This document shows, one piece after another, positions 28,290 through 36,686 of a stretch of 64,000 bases of DNA. The stretch's first letter is position 1, and each line of letters begins with the position of its first letter. This stretch comes from Pararoseomonas sp. SCSIO 73927. Lineage in GTDB: Bacteria > Pseudomonadota > Alphaproteobacteria > Acetobacterales > Acetobacteraceae. The stretch lies in assembly GCF_037040815.1 (NCBI RefSeq), contig NZ_CP146232.1, positions 4,868,001 through 4,932,000 of the forward strand. Reading direction: 5' to 3'. The position numbers and the translations under genes are program-made. The notes beneath the pieces are model-generated. The model was not told the origin of the DNA, did not search any database, and saw only the letters and a program-made list of their open reading frames with translations.

Positions 28290-29291
28290 TCAGCCCGCGG
28301 TGATCTTCGCCTCGCGGATCACCTCGGCCCAGCGGCGGTAGTCCCGCTCCACCAGGGCGCCGAAGGCCTCCGGCGTGGCGGGGCTGGGAATCATGCCCTG
28401 GGCCTTCAGCGCCTCCGCCGTGGCGGGCTCGGCCACCCAGGCGTTCAGCGCGGCGTTCAGCGCGCGCACCATCGGCGCCGGCAGCCCCGCCGGCCCCAGC
28501 AGCCCGTACCAGAGATCGGCCTGCGCCCCGCCGAACCCGGCCTCGGCCAAGGTCGGCACGTCGGGCGCGAGCGCGCTTCGCTCCTCGCCGGCCACGGCCA
28601 GCATCCGGATCTGCCCGGCCCCCACCAGCGGCAGCGCCGTGTGCACGGGCAGCACCATGGCGGCCACGCGCTTGCCCAGCAGGTCCTGGATGGCGGGCGC
28701 GGAGCCGCGATAGGGGATGTGGGTCAGCTCCACCCCCGCCTTCAGCGCGAAGAGGGCCATGCCCAGGTGCTGCGGCGTGCCGTTGCCGGGAGAGGCGTAG
28801 TCGATCGCCCCTGGCCGGCTCTTCGCCAGATCCGCGAAGGCGCGCGCGTCCCGCGCCGGCACATCCGGGTTCACCACGAGCGCCAGCTCGCCCCGCGTCA
28901 GCAGGGCGATTGGCGTGAAGCCCTTCACCGGGTCGTAGGGCACGGTCTGGAACAGGCTGGCGTTCATGACGAAGGTGTTGGGCTGCATCATCAACGTGCG
29001 CCCGTCCGGCGCGGCGCGCGCCACGGCCTGGGTGCCGATGAGGCCGCTCGCGCCGGCGCGGTTGTCCACCACCACGGGCTGGCCGATTCGCGGCTGCAGC
29101 CAGGGCGAGGCGAGCCGCGCCAGGATGTCCGGCCCGGTTCCCGCCGTGTAGGGAACGATGATCGTGACCGGCCCGTCCGGCTGCGCTCCCTGCCCGCCTG
29201 TCTGCCCGCCCGCTTGGGCGTGCGCGGCGCGGGGCAGGAACGGCAGGGCGGCGAGCGCGGCCAGCCGGCGCCGGGCGATGGCTTGGGACAC
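28290..29291 (-). CDS. Tripartite tricarboxylate transporter substrate-binding protein (Bug family)
   Basis: This 333-residue protein has a signal peptide (MSQAIARRRLAALAALPFLPRAAHAQ) and Bug family motifs: TIIVPYTAGTGPDILARLASPWL, VVVDNRAGASGLIGTQAVARA and YASPGNGTPQHLGMALF. Bug proteins bind carboxylates, often aromatic or dicarboxylic acids, in the periplasm. No TctA/TctB membrane subunits are nearby, which is common for the many orphan Bug genes of betaproteobacteria and Roseomonas-like species. GTG 29291 is preceded by AGGA at eight bases. It is divergent from the FAD monooxygenase and upstream of the MarR gene. Confidence 0.9.
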   Translation of the reverse strand: MSQAIARRRLAALAALPFLPRAAHAQAGGQTGGQGAQPDGPVTIIVPYTAGTGPDILARLASPWLQPRIGQPVVVDNRAGASGLIGTQAVARAAPDGRTLMMQPNTFVMNASLFQTVPYDPVKGFTPIALLTRGELALVVNPDVPARDARAFADLAKSRPGAIDYASPGNGTPQHLGMALFALKAGVELTHIPYRGSAPAIQDLLGKRVAAMVLPVHTALPLVGAGQIRMLAVAGEERSALAPDVPTLAEAGFGGAQADLWYGLLGPAGLPAPMVRALNAALNAWVAEPATAEALKAQGMIPSPATPEAFGALVERDYRRWAEVIREAKITAG

Positions 29292-29375
29292 GGAAGGTTT
29301 CCTGACAGGGGGTGACCGGCGGCAGCCTGGGGTTCCGGCGCGAGAGGTGTCAATGCATCGCCGGAAAAACAAATG

Positions 29376-29383
29376 AGACGTCT
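29376..29383. promoter_or_regulatory. Candidate operator in the Bug / monooxygenase divergent spacer
   Basis: The 175-base spacer 29292-29466 contains a less GC-rich stretch with the perfect 8-base palindrome AGACGTCT, near an ATGCAT palindrome and a run of A residues. It is the natural place for the MarR product to act on both divergent genes. The assignment rests on position and symmetry only. Confidence 0.25.
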
Positions 29384-29466
29384 GACGATCTGGACAGTCC
29401 TGCCCCGGCGTGGGAAGCCTCGGCGAAGGCGGGGCCCGGCGCCCCGTGGCGGCGGAAGGACGGGCC

Positions 29467-31047
29467 ATGGCAGGGGACGGGGATCGGGCGCAGGTCGTCA
29501 TCGTGGGCGGCGGCCCGGTCGGGACGGGGCTCGCCATTGCCCTCGCGCAGCGCGGCGTCGAATCGGTCCTGGTGGAGCGCTACCGAACCCCGCAGCCCAT
29601 CCCCAAGGGCCAGAACCTGACCCAGCGGACGATGGAGCACTTCCACTTCTGGGGCGCGGAGAAGGCGCTGCGCGAAGCCCGCACCATCCCGCGTGACTAC
29701 GGCATCGGCGGCATGACCGCCTACGGCACCCTGCTGGGCGAGTACCACTACGACTGGCTCCAGCGGGAGCTGGTCCGCCCCTACTACTTCACCGACAACG
29801 AGCGCCTGCCCCAGTACGCGACGGAAGCGGTGCTGCGCGCCCGCTTGGCGGAGCTGCCGGCCGCCCGCGCCCTCTACGGATGGTCGGCCGAGGCGGTGAA
29901 GCAGGACGGAGACGGCGTGCGCGTGACCGTGGCCGAGCGGGACGGCGGCGCGCGGCGCGTGATCTCCGCCGACTACGTGGTGGGCTGCGACGGCAGCCGC
30001 TCCACCGTGCGCGAGGCGGCCGGGATCACCCAGACCCGCTCCGACCACGACCGGCTGATGGTGCTGCTGGTGTTCCGCTCCGAGGGGCTGAACGAGAGGC
30101 TGCGGCGCTACCCCGGCAAGTCCTACTACAACGTGCTGCACCCCGACCTGCAGGGCTACTGGCAGTTCTTCGGCCGCGTGGACCTGGAGGGCGGCTTCTT
30201 CTTCCACGCCCCCGTCCCGGCCGGCACCACGAAGGACAGCATGGATTTCGCCGCCCTTCTCCACCGCGCGGCGGGCGCAAGGTTCGACGTGGAGTTCCAG
30301 CACATCGGCTTTTGGGACCTGCGCTTCGCGATTGCGGACCGCTACCGGGCCGGCCGGGCCTTCGTGGCGGGCGATGCCGCGCACAGCCACCCGCCCTATG
30401 GCGGCTACGGCATCAACACGGGGCTGGAGGACGCGGCCAACCTCGCCTGGAAGCTGGCGGCCGATCTGCAGGGCTGGGCCGGGCCGGGGCTGCTGGACAG
30501 CTACGACGCGGAGCGCCGCCCCGTCTTCGCCTCGACCGCCGGGGACTTCATCGGCAGGTCGATCGAGGTGGATCGCGACTTCCTCGCCGCCTTCGATCCC
30601 GCGCGCGACAGGGCGGCGTTTGAGGCGGAGTGGGCGGCGCGTCAGGGCGGCGCGAAGTCGGAGGTCGCCTCCTTCGAGCCGAACTATGAGGGATCGCCGA
30701 TCATCCCCGGCCCGGCCGGCCGCGGGCCGAGCGCGCTCGGCTCCCACAGCCTCGCCGCGCGCCCCGGCCATCACCTCGCGCCGCAGATGCTGGCGGATGG
30801 GCGCAACGTGTTCGAGGCGCTGGGGGCAGGCTTCACCCTCCTCGCGGCCGATCCCGGCGGGATGGACGCGATCCGCGAGGAGGCGTCGCGCCGGGGTATC
30901 CCGCTGGAAGTCGCCGCGATCGGGCCGGCGGTGCAGGAGGCCTATGGCGCAGAGGCCATCCTCGTCCGCCCCGACCAGTTCGTTGCCTGGGCCGGACCTG
31001 CGGCGGAGGCGGGCGACGCGCTGGGGCGGGCCACCGGCTCCGACTGA
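29467..31047 (+). CDS. FAD-dependent aromatic monooxygenase (PheA/TfdB/MhpA family)
   Basis: This 526-residue flavoprotein hydroxylase has the N-terminal dinucleotide fold VVIVGGGPVGTGLAIALAQRG, the DG motif YVVGCDGSRSTVR and the GD motif FVAGDAAHSHPPYGGYGINTG followed by LEDAANLAWKL. A thioredoxin-like C-terminal region follows, as in phenol hydroxylase relatives. It would use NAD(P)H and O2 to hydroxylate a phenolic substrate in the cytoplasm. ATG 29467 follows GGAAGGA. The neighbouring hydratase, MarR and Bug genes support an aromatic catabolic role, but the substrate is unknown. It is convergent with smpB by 33 bases. Confidence 0.9.
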   Translation: MAGDGDRAQVVIVGGGPVGTGLAIALAQRGVESVLVERYRTPQPIPKGQNLTQRTMEHFHFWGAEKALREARTIPRDYGIGGMTAYGTLLGEYHYDWLQRELVRPYYFTDNERLPQYATEAVLRARLAELPAARALYGWSAEAVKQDGDGVRVTVAERDGGARRVISADYVVGCDGSRSTVREAAGITQTRSDHDRLMVLLVFRSEGLNERLRRYPGKSYYNVLHPDLQGYWQFFGRVDLEGGFFFHAPVPAGTTKDSMDFAALLHRAAGARFDVEFQHIGFWDLRFAIADRYRAGRAFVAGDAAHSHPPYGGYGINTGLEDAANLAWKLAADLQGWAGPGLLDSYDAERRPVFASTAGDFIGRSIEVDRDFLAAFDPARDRAAFEAEWAARQGGAKSEVASFEPNYEGSPIIPGPAGRGPSALGSHSLAARPGHHLAPQMLADGRNVFEALGAGFTLLAADPGGMDAIREEASRRGIPLEVAAIGPAVQEAYGAEAILVRPDQFVAWAGPAAEAGDALGRATGSD

Positions 31048-31080
31048 GCGCCTAGCCCCTGGCCGTTAAACTCCGGGCCG

Positions 31081-31566
31081 TCAGCCCTTGTCCCGCATCA
31101 CGCGGGCCTTGTCGCGCTTCCACTCCCGGTCGGCGATGGCCTGGCGCTTGTCGGCCTTCGTCTTGCCTTCCGCGAGCCCGAGCGTGAGCTTCGCCACGCC
31201 ACGATCGTTGAAGTGGATGTCCAACGGGACGAGGGTCGCGCCCTCGCGCGTCACGGCGCCGGCCAGGGCCTCGGCCTGCTTCTTGTGTAGCAGCAGCTTG
31301 CGCGGCCGGCGCGGCTCGAACTTCGCCACCACGGACCCGGCCTGCCATTCCGGGATGTAGAGGTTGAAGATCCACATCTCGCCGTCGCGCTCGCCGGCCC
31401 AGGCCTCGGTCAGCGTGGCGCGGCCGGCGCGCAGGCTCTTCACCTCCGGCCCGACGAGCACCATCCCGGCCTCGTAGGTGTCGAGGATCTTGAAGTCGAA
31501 GCGCGCCTTGCGGTTCTGCGCCGCGATACCGTGGCTGATCAGCGCCTTCTTGCGGGGTTCCGCCAT
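31081..31566 (-). CDS. smpB: SsrA-binding protein SmpB
   Basis: This 161-residue protein matches SmpB throughout: NRKARFDFKILDTYEAGMVL, GPEVKSLRAGRATLTEAW, and a C-terminal basic tail rich in Lys and Arg that enters the ribosome mRNA channel. SmpB escorts tmRNA to stalled ribosomes for trans-translation. No tmRNA gene was found in the window. Its ATG overlaps the dapA stop by one base (TGATG), so it is translated from the dapA transcript. The dapA-smpB pairing is common in alphaproteobacteria. Confidence 0.96.
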   Translation of the reverse strand: MAEPRKKALISHGIAAQNRKARFDFKILDTYEAGMVLVGPEVKSLRAGRATLTEAWAGERDGEMWIFNLYIPEWQAGSVVAKFEPRRPRKLLLHKKQAEALAGAVTREGATLVPLDIHFNDRGVAKLTLGLAEGKTKADKRQAIADREWKRDKARVMRDKG

Positions 31567-32444
31567 CAGTTGAGCAGCCCCACGCCGGTCATGGCCGCGC
31601 GCACCTTCTGCTTCGACGCCTCCGCGATCGGCGCCATCGGCAGGCGGCAGAACTCCGTGCCCCGGCCCAGCAGGCTGGCCGCGTACTTCACCGGCCCCGG
31701 CGAAGTCTCGCAGAACATGGCGTCGTGCAGCGGCGTCAGGCGGGTCTGGATGGCCTGCGCCTCCTTCACGCGCCCGTCGGCCCAGGAGTCGTGCATCTCC
31801 CGCAGCAGCCGGGGGGCCACGTTCGCCGTCACGCTGATGCAGCCCACGCCGCCGGCGGCGTTGAAGGCCAGCGCCGTGTGGTCCTCGCCGGAGAGCTGGC
31901 AGAAGTCGTCACCACAGGCGATGCGCGTGTGCAGCGGGCGGGTCAGGTTCGCCGTCGCGTCCTTCACGCCGACGATGTTGGGGTGCTGCGCCAGCCGCGC
32001 CATCGTCTCCACGCTCATGTCCACCACGCTGCGCGGGGGGATGTTGTAGATGATCACGGGGATGTCGGCCGCGTCCGCCACGGCCTTGAAGTGCAGGTAC
32101 ATCCCCTCCTGCGTCGGCTTGTTGTAGTAGGGCGTCACCACGAGCACGCCGTCGGCCCCGGCCTTCTTCGCGTGCTTCGTCAGCGCCACCGCCTCCGCCG
32201 TGGAGTTTGAGCCGGCGCCGGCGATCACCGGCACCTTGCCCCCCGCCGCCTCGATGCAGAGCTCCACCACGCGGTGGTGCTCCTCATGGGAAAGGGTCGG
32301 GCTCTCGCCGGTGGTACCCACGGGCACCAGCCCCTGCGTGCCCTCCTCCACCTGCCAGGCGACGAGGTCCTGGAAGGCGCGCTCGTCGATCTTCCCCTCG
32401 GGCGTCATGGGCGTGATGAGGGCGACGAGCGATCCCTTGAACAT
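31566..32444 (-). CDS. dapA: 4-hydroxy-tetrahydrodipicolinate synthase
   Basis: This 292-residue DapA has the [14 protein letters not shown] substrate loop, Tyr133 in IIYNIPPRS and the Schiff-base Lys161 in VGVKDATAN, at the same positions as in E. coli. It condenses pyruvate with aspartate semialdehyde, the first step towards lysine and meso-diaminopimelate. ATG 32444 gives [14 protein letters not shown], with AGGA upstream. It is divergent from the lytic transglycosylase gene across a highly structured 249-base spacer, so peptidoglycan precursor synthesis and peptidoglycan cleavage share a control region. Confidence 0.96.
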   Translation of the reverse strand: MFKGSLVALITPMTPEGKIDERAFQDLVAWQVEEGTQGLVPVGTTGESPTLSHEEHHRVVELCIEAAGGKVPVIAGAGSNSTAEAVALTKHAKKAGADGVLVVTPYYNKPTQEGMYLHFKAVADAADIPVIIYNIPPRSVVDMSVETMARLAQHPNIVGVKDATANLTRPLHTRIACGDDFCQLSGEDHTALAFNAAGGVGCISVTANVAPRLLREMHDSWADGRVKEAQAIQTRLTPLHDAMFCETSPGPVKYAASLLGRGTEFCRLPMAPIAEASKQKVRAAMTGVGLLN

Positions 32445-32522
32445 GGGGGACAATTCCTGCGGCCGGGGGGAACGAGACATATGGGTTGCCGGCGACCGGC
32501 GCGCCAGCCCGTCCCGGATTAC

Positions 32523-32577
32523 GCGCCGGCCCCCTTCCGAACAAGGGTGGAACCCCTTCGGAGCGACGGGCCGGCGC
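32523..32577. repeat. Nested inverted repeat in the dapA/slt spacer
   Basis: The 10-base arm GCGCCGGCCC (32523-32532) pairs perfectly with GGGCCGGCGC (32568-32577). Inside it a second stem pairs CCGAA (32537-32541) with TTCGG (32557-32561), and GGG (32545-32547) with CCC (32554-32556). As DNA it could extrude as a cruciform; as RNA it would form a stable branched leader for slt. Because it precedes both divergent genes it is not a simple terminator. Confidence 0.55.
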
Positions 32578-32617
32578 CCCGACCACGCCCGCGCAGCCGC
32601 GACAACTGGCAGCGGAA

Positions 32618-32660
32618 GCGGCGCCGGCGCGCGCGGGGCTTGCCAGGGGGCCGGCGCCGC
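32618..32660. repeat. Second perfect inverted repeat in the dapA/slt spacer
   Basis: GCGGCGCCGGC (32618-32628) is perfectly complementary to GCCGGCGCCGC (32650-32660), with a 21-base loop. It lies 33 bases upstream of the slt start codon and would sit in the slt mRNA leader. It could affect ribosome access to the GGAG site at 32683. The function is inferred. Confidence 0.5.
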
Positions 32661-32693
32661 CCGACTTTGCGCCGCCACCGCCGGAGCGCCGAG

Positions 32694-34718
32694 ATGCCCC
32701 TGACGGCCCCCACCCCTTCCCGCCCCGCCTCCCGCACCGGGGCGCGGGCCGCGCTGCTGCTCGGCCTTGGCTTTGGCCTTGGCTTTGGCCTTGGCTTCCT
32801 GGCCGCCCCTTCCCCGGCCGCCGCCCAGCCCTGGGCGACCGAGGCGCAGCGGAGCGCAGGCCGCGCCGCGCTCGGCCTGGCGGGTGGCGGTCGCTACGCC
32901 GCCGCCGAATCCGCCGCCGCCCAGGCGGACCCGCTGGTGCGCAAGATCGCCCTCTGGCTGCGGCTCCAGGCGCGTGGCCAGGGCGGCCCGGCGGAGCTGG
33001 TGGACTGGATGGCCGCCAACCCCGACTGGCCCCTGCCGAACACGGTGACCCGCCGGGCGGAGGAAGCGCTGGCCGCCGACCCGGACGACGCGCGCGCCCT
33101 CGCCCATTTCTCCCGCTTTCCCGCCACTACGCTGGACGGCGCGGCGCGCCATGCCGAGGCGCTGACCCGCGCCGGTGACGCGGCGGGGGCGGCCGCCGCG
33201 GTCCGGAGGGCCTGGACCACCGGCCTCGGCGACGCCGCCGCCGAGACCGGCTTCGCCGAGCGCTATGCTGCCCTGCTGACGCCCGAGGATCGCTGGCGCC
33301 GCTTCGACCGCGCCTTCCTCTCCCTCGACACCGGCGACGCCGCGCGCGCCGCGGCCTGGCTGGACCCGTCGCGCCGCGCCATCGCCGACATGCGGCTGGC
33401 GGTGGCCGCCGGCACGGCCCAGCCCGTGACGGCCGGGGACGACCTTGGCATCCTCGCGGCCAGCGCGCGCGCCCTGCGCCGGGCGGACCGCGACGCCGAG
33501 GCCGCCGCCGCCTGGGCCGCGGCCGCCCCGCTGCAGAGGGACCTGCCGCCGGAAGCGGCCAAGGGGATCTGGACGGAGCGCCAGGTCCTCGCGCGGAAGC
33601 TCGTGCGGCTGGGCCAGGACCGGCTGGCTTACGCGGTCGCCTCCCAGCACGGCGCGACGGAGGGGGAGCCGCGCTCTGAGGCGGAGTTCCTGGCCGGCTG
33701 GATCGCCCTGCGCCGCCTGAACGACCCGTCCTCGGCCGCCCGCCACTTCGCCCTGGTGGGCGACAACAGCGCCAGCATCATCACCCGCGCCCGCTCCGCC
33801 TACTGGGAGGGCCGCGCGCTGGAAGGGCGGGATGCGGCCCGGTCCCGCGCGCGCCTGGGGGAGGCCGCGAGCCTCGGCACCGCCTTCTACGGCCAGCTCG
33901 CCGCCCTCGCCCTGGGGGAGGACGAGCCGCGCATCGCCGCGCGGATCCGGGCGATCGCGCCGCCCCAGCCCAGCGAGGAGGCGCGGCGCCTTTTCGGGGG
34001 CCGGGAGCTCGCCGCCGCCGCGGCCGCCCTGGCCGATCTCGGCGACCACCGCCGCGCGCGCCTCTTCCTGCTGCGGATGGAGGAGCTGTCACCCGATGCC
34101 GCGGACCGGGTTCTGATCGCCCGGCACGGCGCGGCGCTGGGCCGGCCGGACTTCGCCGTCTGGATCTCGCGCCGCGCCGGGGCGGACGGGGTGATGCTGC
34201 TGCCGGAGGGCTGGCCCTCCCCCTACCCCACCCCGCCCGGCGTCCTGGAGCCGGCGATCGTCAACGCCATTGCCCGGCAGGAGAGCAACTTCGACACTGA
34301 GGCCGTCTCCGGCGCGAACGCGCGCGGGCTGATGCAGCTGCTGCCCGCCACCGCCGCCGGGGTGGCGCGCAAGCTCGGCATCCCCCACCAGGTCGGGTGG
34401 CTGACCTCCGACCCCGCCCACAACATGCGGCTGGGGTCGCAGTACCTCTCGGACCAGCTGGCGCGCTTCGGCGGCAACCTCGCCCTGGCGGCGGCGGCCT
34501 ACAACGCCGGGCCGGGCCGGGCGCAGGAGTGGCTGGGCACCTATGGCACCCCGGGCGAGGGCGGGACGGACATCATCGACTGGATCGAGCTGATCCCCTT
34601 CGCGGAGACGCGGAACTACGTGCAGCGGGTGGTGGAGAACGTGATGGTGTACCGGGCGCTGGATCCGGCGGCAGCCTCCCTGCCCTATCCGCTCAGGCCC
34701 TGGATGACCGGCCAGTGA
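32694..34718 (+). CDS. slt: Soluble lytic murein transglycosylase
   Basis: This 674-residue protein has a signal peptide with an unusual repetitive core ([12 protein letters not shown], encoded by a 12-base tandem repeat), a long superhelical alpha-alpha domain (about 45-500), and a C-terminal SLT domain. Catalytic Glu530 lies in [14 protein letters not shown], followed by [12 protein letters not shown] and [14 protein letters not shown]. It cleaves the MurNAc-GlcNAc bond to give 1,6-anhydro-muropeptides in the periplasm. ATG 32694 has GGAG seven bases upstream. Its stop overlaps the next gene start (GTGA), heading a slt-hydrolase-pgpA-cinA operon. Confidence 0.94.
   Translation: MPLTAPTPSRPASRTGARAALLLGLGFGLGFGLGFLAAPSPAAAQPWATEAQRSAGRAALGLAGGGRYAAAESAAAQADPLVRKIALWLRLQARGQGGPAELVDWMAANPDWPLPNTVTRRAEEALAADPDDARALAHFSRFPATTLDGAARHAEALTRAGDAAGAAAAVRRAWTTGLGDAAAETGFAERYAALLTPEDRWRRFDRAFLSLDTGDAARAAAWLDPSRRAIADMRLAVAAGTAQPVTAGDDLGILAASARALRRADRDAEAAAAWAAAAPLQRDLPPEAAKGIWTERQVLARKLVRLGQDRLAYAVASQHGATEGEPRSEAEFLAGWIALRRLNDPSSAARHFALVGDNSASIITRARSAYWEGRALEGRDAARSRARLGEAASLGTAFYGQLAALALGEDEPRIAARIRAIAPPQPSEEARRLFGGRELAAAAAALADLGDHRRARLFLLRMEELSPDAADRVLIARHGAALGRPDFAVWISRRAGADGVMLLPEGWPSPYPTPPGVLEPAIVNAIARQESNFDTEAVSGANARGLMQLLPATAAGVARKLGIPHQVGWLTSDPAHNMRLGSQYLSDQLARFGGNLALAAAAYNAGPGRAQEWLGTYGTPGEGGTDIIDWIELIPFAETRNYVQRVVENVMVYRALDPAAASLPYPLRPWMTGQ
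32763..32797 (+). repeat. 12-base tandem repeat within the slt signal peptide
   Basis: Nearly three copies of GGCCTTGGCTTT (32763-32774, 32775-32786 and a partial copy to 32797) encode the alternating Gly-Leu-Gly-Phe hydrophobic core of the Slt signal peptide. Because the unit is 12 bases, changes in copy number would stay in frame and only lengthen or shorten the hydrophobic core by four residues. Confidence 0.8.
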
Positions 34719-35560
34719 CCCCCGTGACGCGGCAGGTCGCCGCGCGGGACGGGCTGGTTCTCAACGCCCTGGACTGGCCGGGCGAGGAGGGTCGCACGCC
34801 CCTTCTCTGCCTGACGGGCATCCTCCGCACCGCCCACGACTACGACCGCTTTGCCGCCCGGCACGCCGGGAAGCGCCGCGTGGTGGCGCTGGACTACATG
34901 GGCCACGGCAGGAGCGCCCGCGCCGCGGACATCGCCCGCTACAGGCCGGAGCGGGCGGTGAACGACGTGCTGGACGCCTGTGCCGCGCTGCACCTGCCGC
35001 GGGCCGTGCTGGTCGGCACCTCCTTCGGCGGGATCATGGCCATGATCCTCTCCGTCCTCCGCCCCACCCTGCTGCGGGGCGTGGTGCTGAACGACATCGG
35101 GCCGGTGATCGACCAGCGGGGCCTCGCCCAGGTGGGTGGCTTTGCCGGCAACGACCCGGGCTTTCCCGGACTCGACGACGCCGTGGCCTATCTCCGCACC
35201 GTCATGCCCGGCATGCCCCTGGCCGATGACGAGGCCTGGCGGCACTTCGCGGGCCTCACCTACGCGCGCGGCGAGGACGGGCGGCTGCACCCGCGCTGGG
35301 ACACCCGCATCGCGGAGGCGATGGAGGCGGGCGCCGCCCCGCCCGATCTCGGGCCCCTCTTCCGCGGCCTGCGGCCGGTGCCGGCCATGCTGGTCTGGGC
35401 GGAAGAAAGCGAGTTCCTCGCCGCCGCCACGGTGCGCGCCATGGTCCGGGAGAAGCCGGACCTGGAGCTCGTCACCCTCCCCGGCGCCGGCCATGCCCCG
35501 ACGCTGGAGGAGCCGCAACTCGTCAGCCCGGTGGACGACTTCCTGGACCGCATTCCCTGA
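34715..35560 (+). CDS. Alpha/beta hydrolase
   Basis: This 281-residue protein has a canonical alpha/beta hydrolase fold: LLCLTGILRTAHDYDRFA (oxyanion region), LDYMGHGRS, the nucleophile elbow GTSFGGIMAM, and the C-terminal His in GAGHAPTLEEP. No signal peptide is seen, so it is probably cytoplasmic. The substrate is unknown. The GTG at 34715 overlaps the slt stop (GTGA), with GTG 34724 as an alternative, and the stop overlaps the pgpA start by one base (TGATG). Placement between slt and pgpA implies constant cotranscription with envelope genes. Confidence 0.87.
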   Translation: MTPVTRQVAARDGLVLNALDWPGEEGRTPLLCLTGILRTAHDYDRFAARHAGKRRVVALDYMGHGRSARAADIARYRPERAVNDVLDACAALHLPRAVLVGTSFGGIMAMILSVLRPTLLRGVVLNDIGPVIDQRGLAQVGGFAGNDPGFPGLDDAVAYLRTVMPGMPLADDEAWRHFAGLTYARGEDGRLHPRWDTRIAEAMEAGAAPPDLGPLFRGLRPVPAMLVWAEESEFLAAATVRAMVREKPDLELVTLPGAGHAPTLEEPQLVSPVDDFLDRIP

Positions 35561-36000
35561 TGTCCCCCGCCATGATGGTCGCGTCCCTCTGCGGCATCGG
35601 GCGGCTGCGGCCGGCGCCGGGCACCTGGGGATCGGCGGTGGTGCTGCCCGCCGCGCTCCTGGGGCCGGGGCCGTGCCTGGCACTGGGGATCGCCTTCGCG
35701 CTCGCCGGCCTCTGGGCCGTCTCCCGCCTGCCGGAAGCGCGGGAGGACCCGGGCTGGGTGGTGGCGGACGAGGCCGCCGGGCAGTGCCTGGCCCTGGCCG
35801 CCCTGCCCGCCGGCGCGAACCTCTGGTGGGTCCTGCTCGCCTTCGCCCTGTTCCGGGCCGCCGATATCCTGAAGCCCGGCCCCGTCGGCTGGGCCGACCG
35901 GCGTGGGGGCACGCTGAGCGTCATGCTGGACGACGTTCTGGCCGGGATCCTGGCCGCGGCGGTGCTGGGCCTGCTGCGCTCCTTCGGGAATATTGGATGA
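35560..36000 (+). CDS. pgpA: Phosphatidylglycerophosphatase A
   Basis: This 146-residue membrane protein matches the PgpA family: IGRLRPAPGTWGSAVVLPAALL, VVADEAAGQCLALAAL, FRAADILKPGPVGWADRR and LDDVLAGILAAAVLGLL. The conserved acidic residues in ADEA and LDD fit the metal-dependent phosphatase. It dephosphorylates phosphatidylglycerol phosphate at the inner membrane. Its start overlaps the hydrolase stop and its stop overlaps the cinA start (ATGA), so translation of the three genes is coupled. Confidence 0.93.
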   Translation: MSPAMMVASLCGIGRLRPAPGTWGSAVVLPAALLGPGPCLALGIAFALAGLWAVSRLPEAREDPGWVVADEAAGQCLALAALPAGANLWWVLLAFALFRAADILKPGPVGWADRRGGTLSVMLDDVLAGILAAAVLGLLRSFGNIG

Positions 36001-36494
36001 TGCTGCCGCCCGAAACCATCGACCTCGCCGCCGCCCTGCTCGCGGCGCTGCGCGAGAGGGCGCTGACCGCGGCCACGGCCGAATCCTGCACCGGCGGGCT
36101 CGTCGCCGCCGCGCTCACGGCCGTGCCCGGTTCCTCCGACGCGGTGCAGGGCGGCTTCGTTACCTACTCCAACACCATGAAGACCCGCCTCCTCGGCGTA
36201 CCCGAGGCGGTGCTGGCCCGCCACGGCGCCGTCTCCGCGGAGTGCGCGAGGGCGATGGCGGAGGGGGCGCTGAGGGCGGTGGAGGCCGGGCTTGCGATCG
36301 CGACCACGGGCATCGCAGGGCCGGGCGGCGGCACCGCGGAGAAGCCAGTGGGACTCGTCTATATCGCGGCGGCGCGGCGTGGAGGGGATACGGCGGCGCG
36401 GCGCCTTCTCCTCCCCGGGGACAGGGACGAGGTGCGGGCCGGTACGGTGGAGGCCGCTCTGCGCTTGGCGCTCGCGGAGCTCGGCGCGGCATGA
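35997..36494 (+). CDS. cinA: Nicotinamide-nucleotide amidohydrolase, CinA C-terminal domain type
   Basis: This 165-residue protein is a stand-alone CinA C-terminal (PncC) domain: TAESCTGGLVAAALTAVPGSS, FVTYSNTMKTRLLGV and ATTGIAGPGGGTAEKPVGLV. It deamidates nicotinamide mononucleotide to NaMN in pyridine-nucleotide salvage. The MoaB-like N-terminal domain of full-length CinA is absent, as is normal in many proteobacteria. It is the last gene of the slt operon; a 192-base spacer with a less GC-rich segment follows. Confidence 0.93.
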   Translation: MMLPPETIDLAAALLAALRERALTAATAESCTGGLVAAALTAVPGSSDAVQGGFVTYSNTMKTRLLGVPEAVLARHGAVSAECARAMAEGALRAVEAGLAIATTGIAGPGGGTAEKPVGLVYIAAARRGGDTAARRLLLPGDRDEVRAGTVEAALRLALAELGAA

Positions 36495-36533
36495 GCGGCT
36501 GATTTTCCACCACTGGGGTCGGTATTATCGGCG

Positions 36534-36554
36534 TTGTTGCATCCGGTGCAGCAA
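36534..36554. repeat. Imperfect inverted repeat between cinA and a GNAT gene
   Basis: In the 192-base spacer 36495-36686 the arm TTGTTGCA (36534-36541) is complementary to TGCAGCAA (36547-36554) at seven of eight positions, around TCCGG. The surrounding 50 bases are clearly less GC-rich than the flanks. It could be an operator for the GNAT gene or a weak hairpin ending the slt operon. Confidence 0.3.
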
Positions 36555-36686
36555 AATCCCGGTATGGTGGCGTCGCGAAGGGAACCTGCGCGCGGGGCGC
36601 GCACGGAATGGCCAGTGGCAGGGGAGCGTCAGAGGGATGAGGCAGCAGCGGGTGGCGGGCGCCGCGTGGCGCGGGGCGCGGCGCAC

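Noticed and set aside
31566..32693. A lysine riboswitch controlling dapA
   Set aside because: The strong stems in the spacer do not form the lysine riboswitch architecture and there is no recognisable conserved core; lysine riboswitches are rare outside Firmicutes and gammaproteobacteria.
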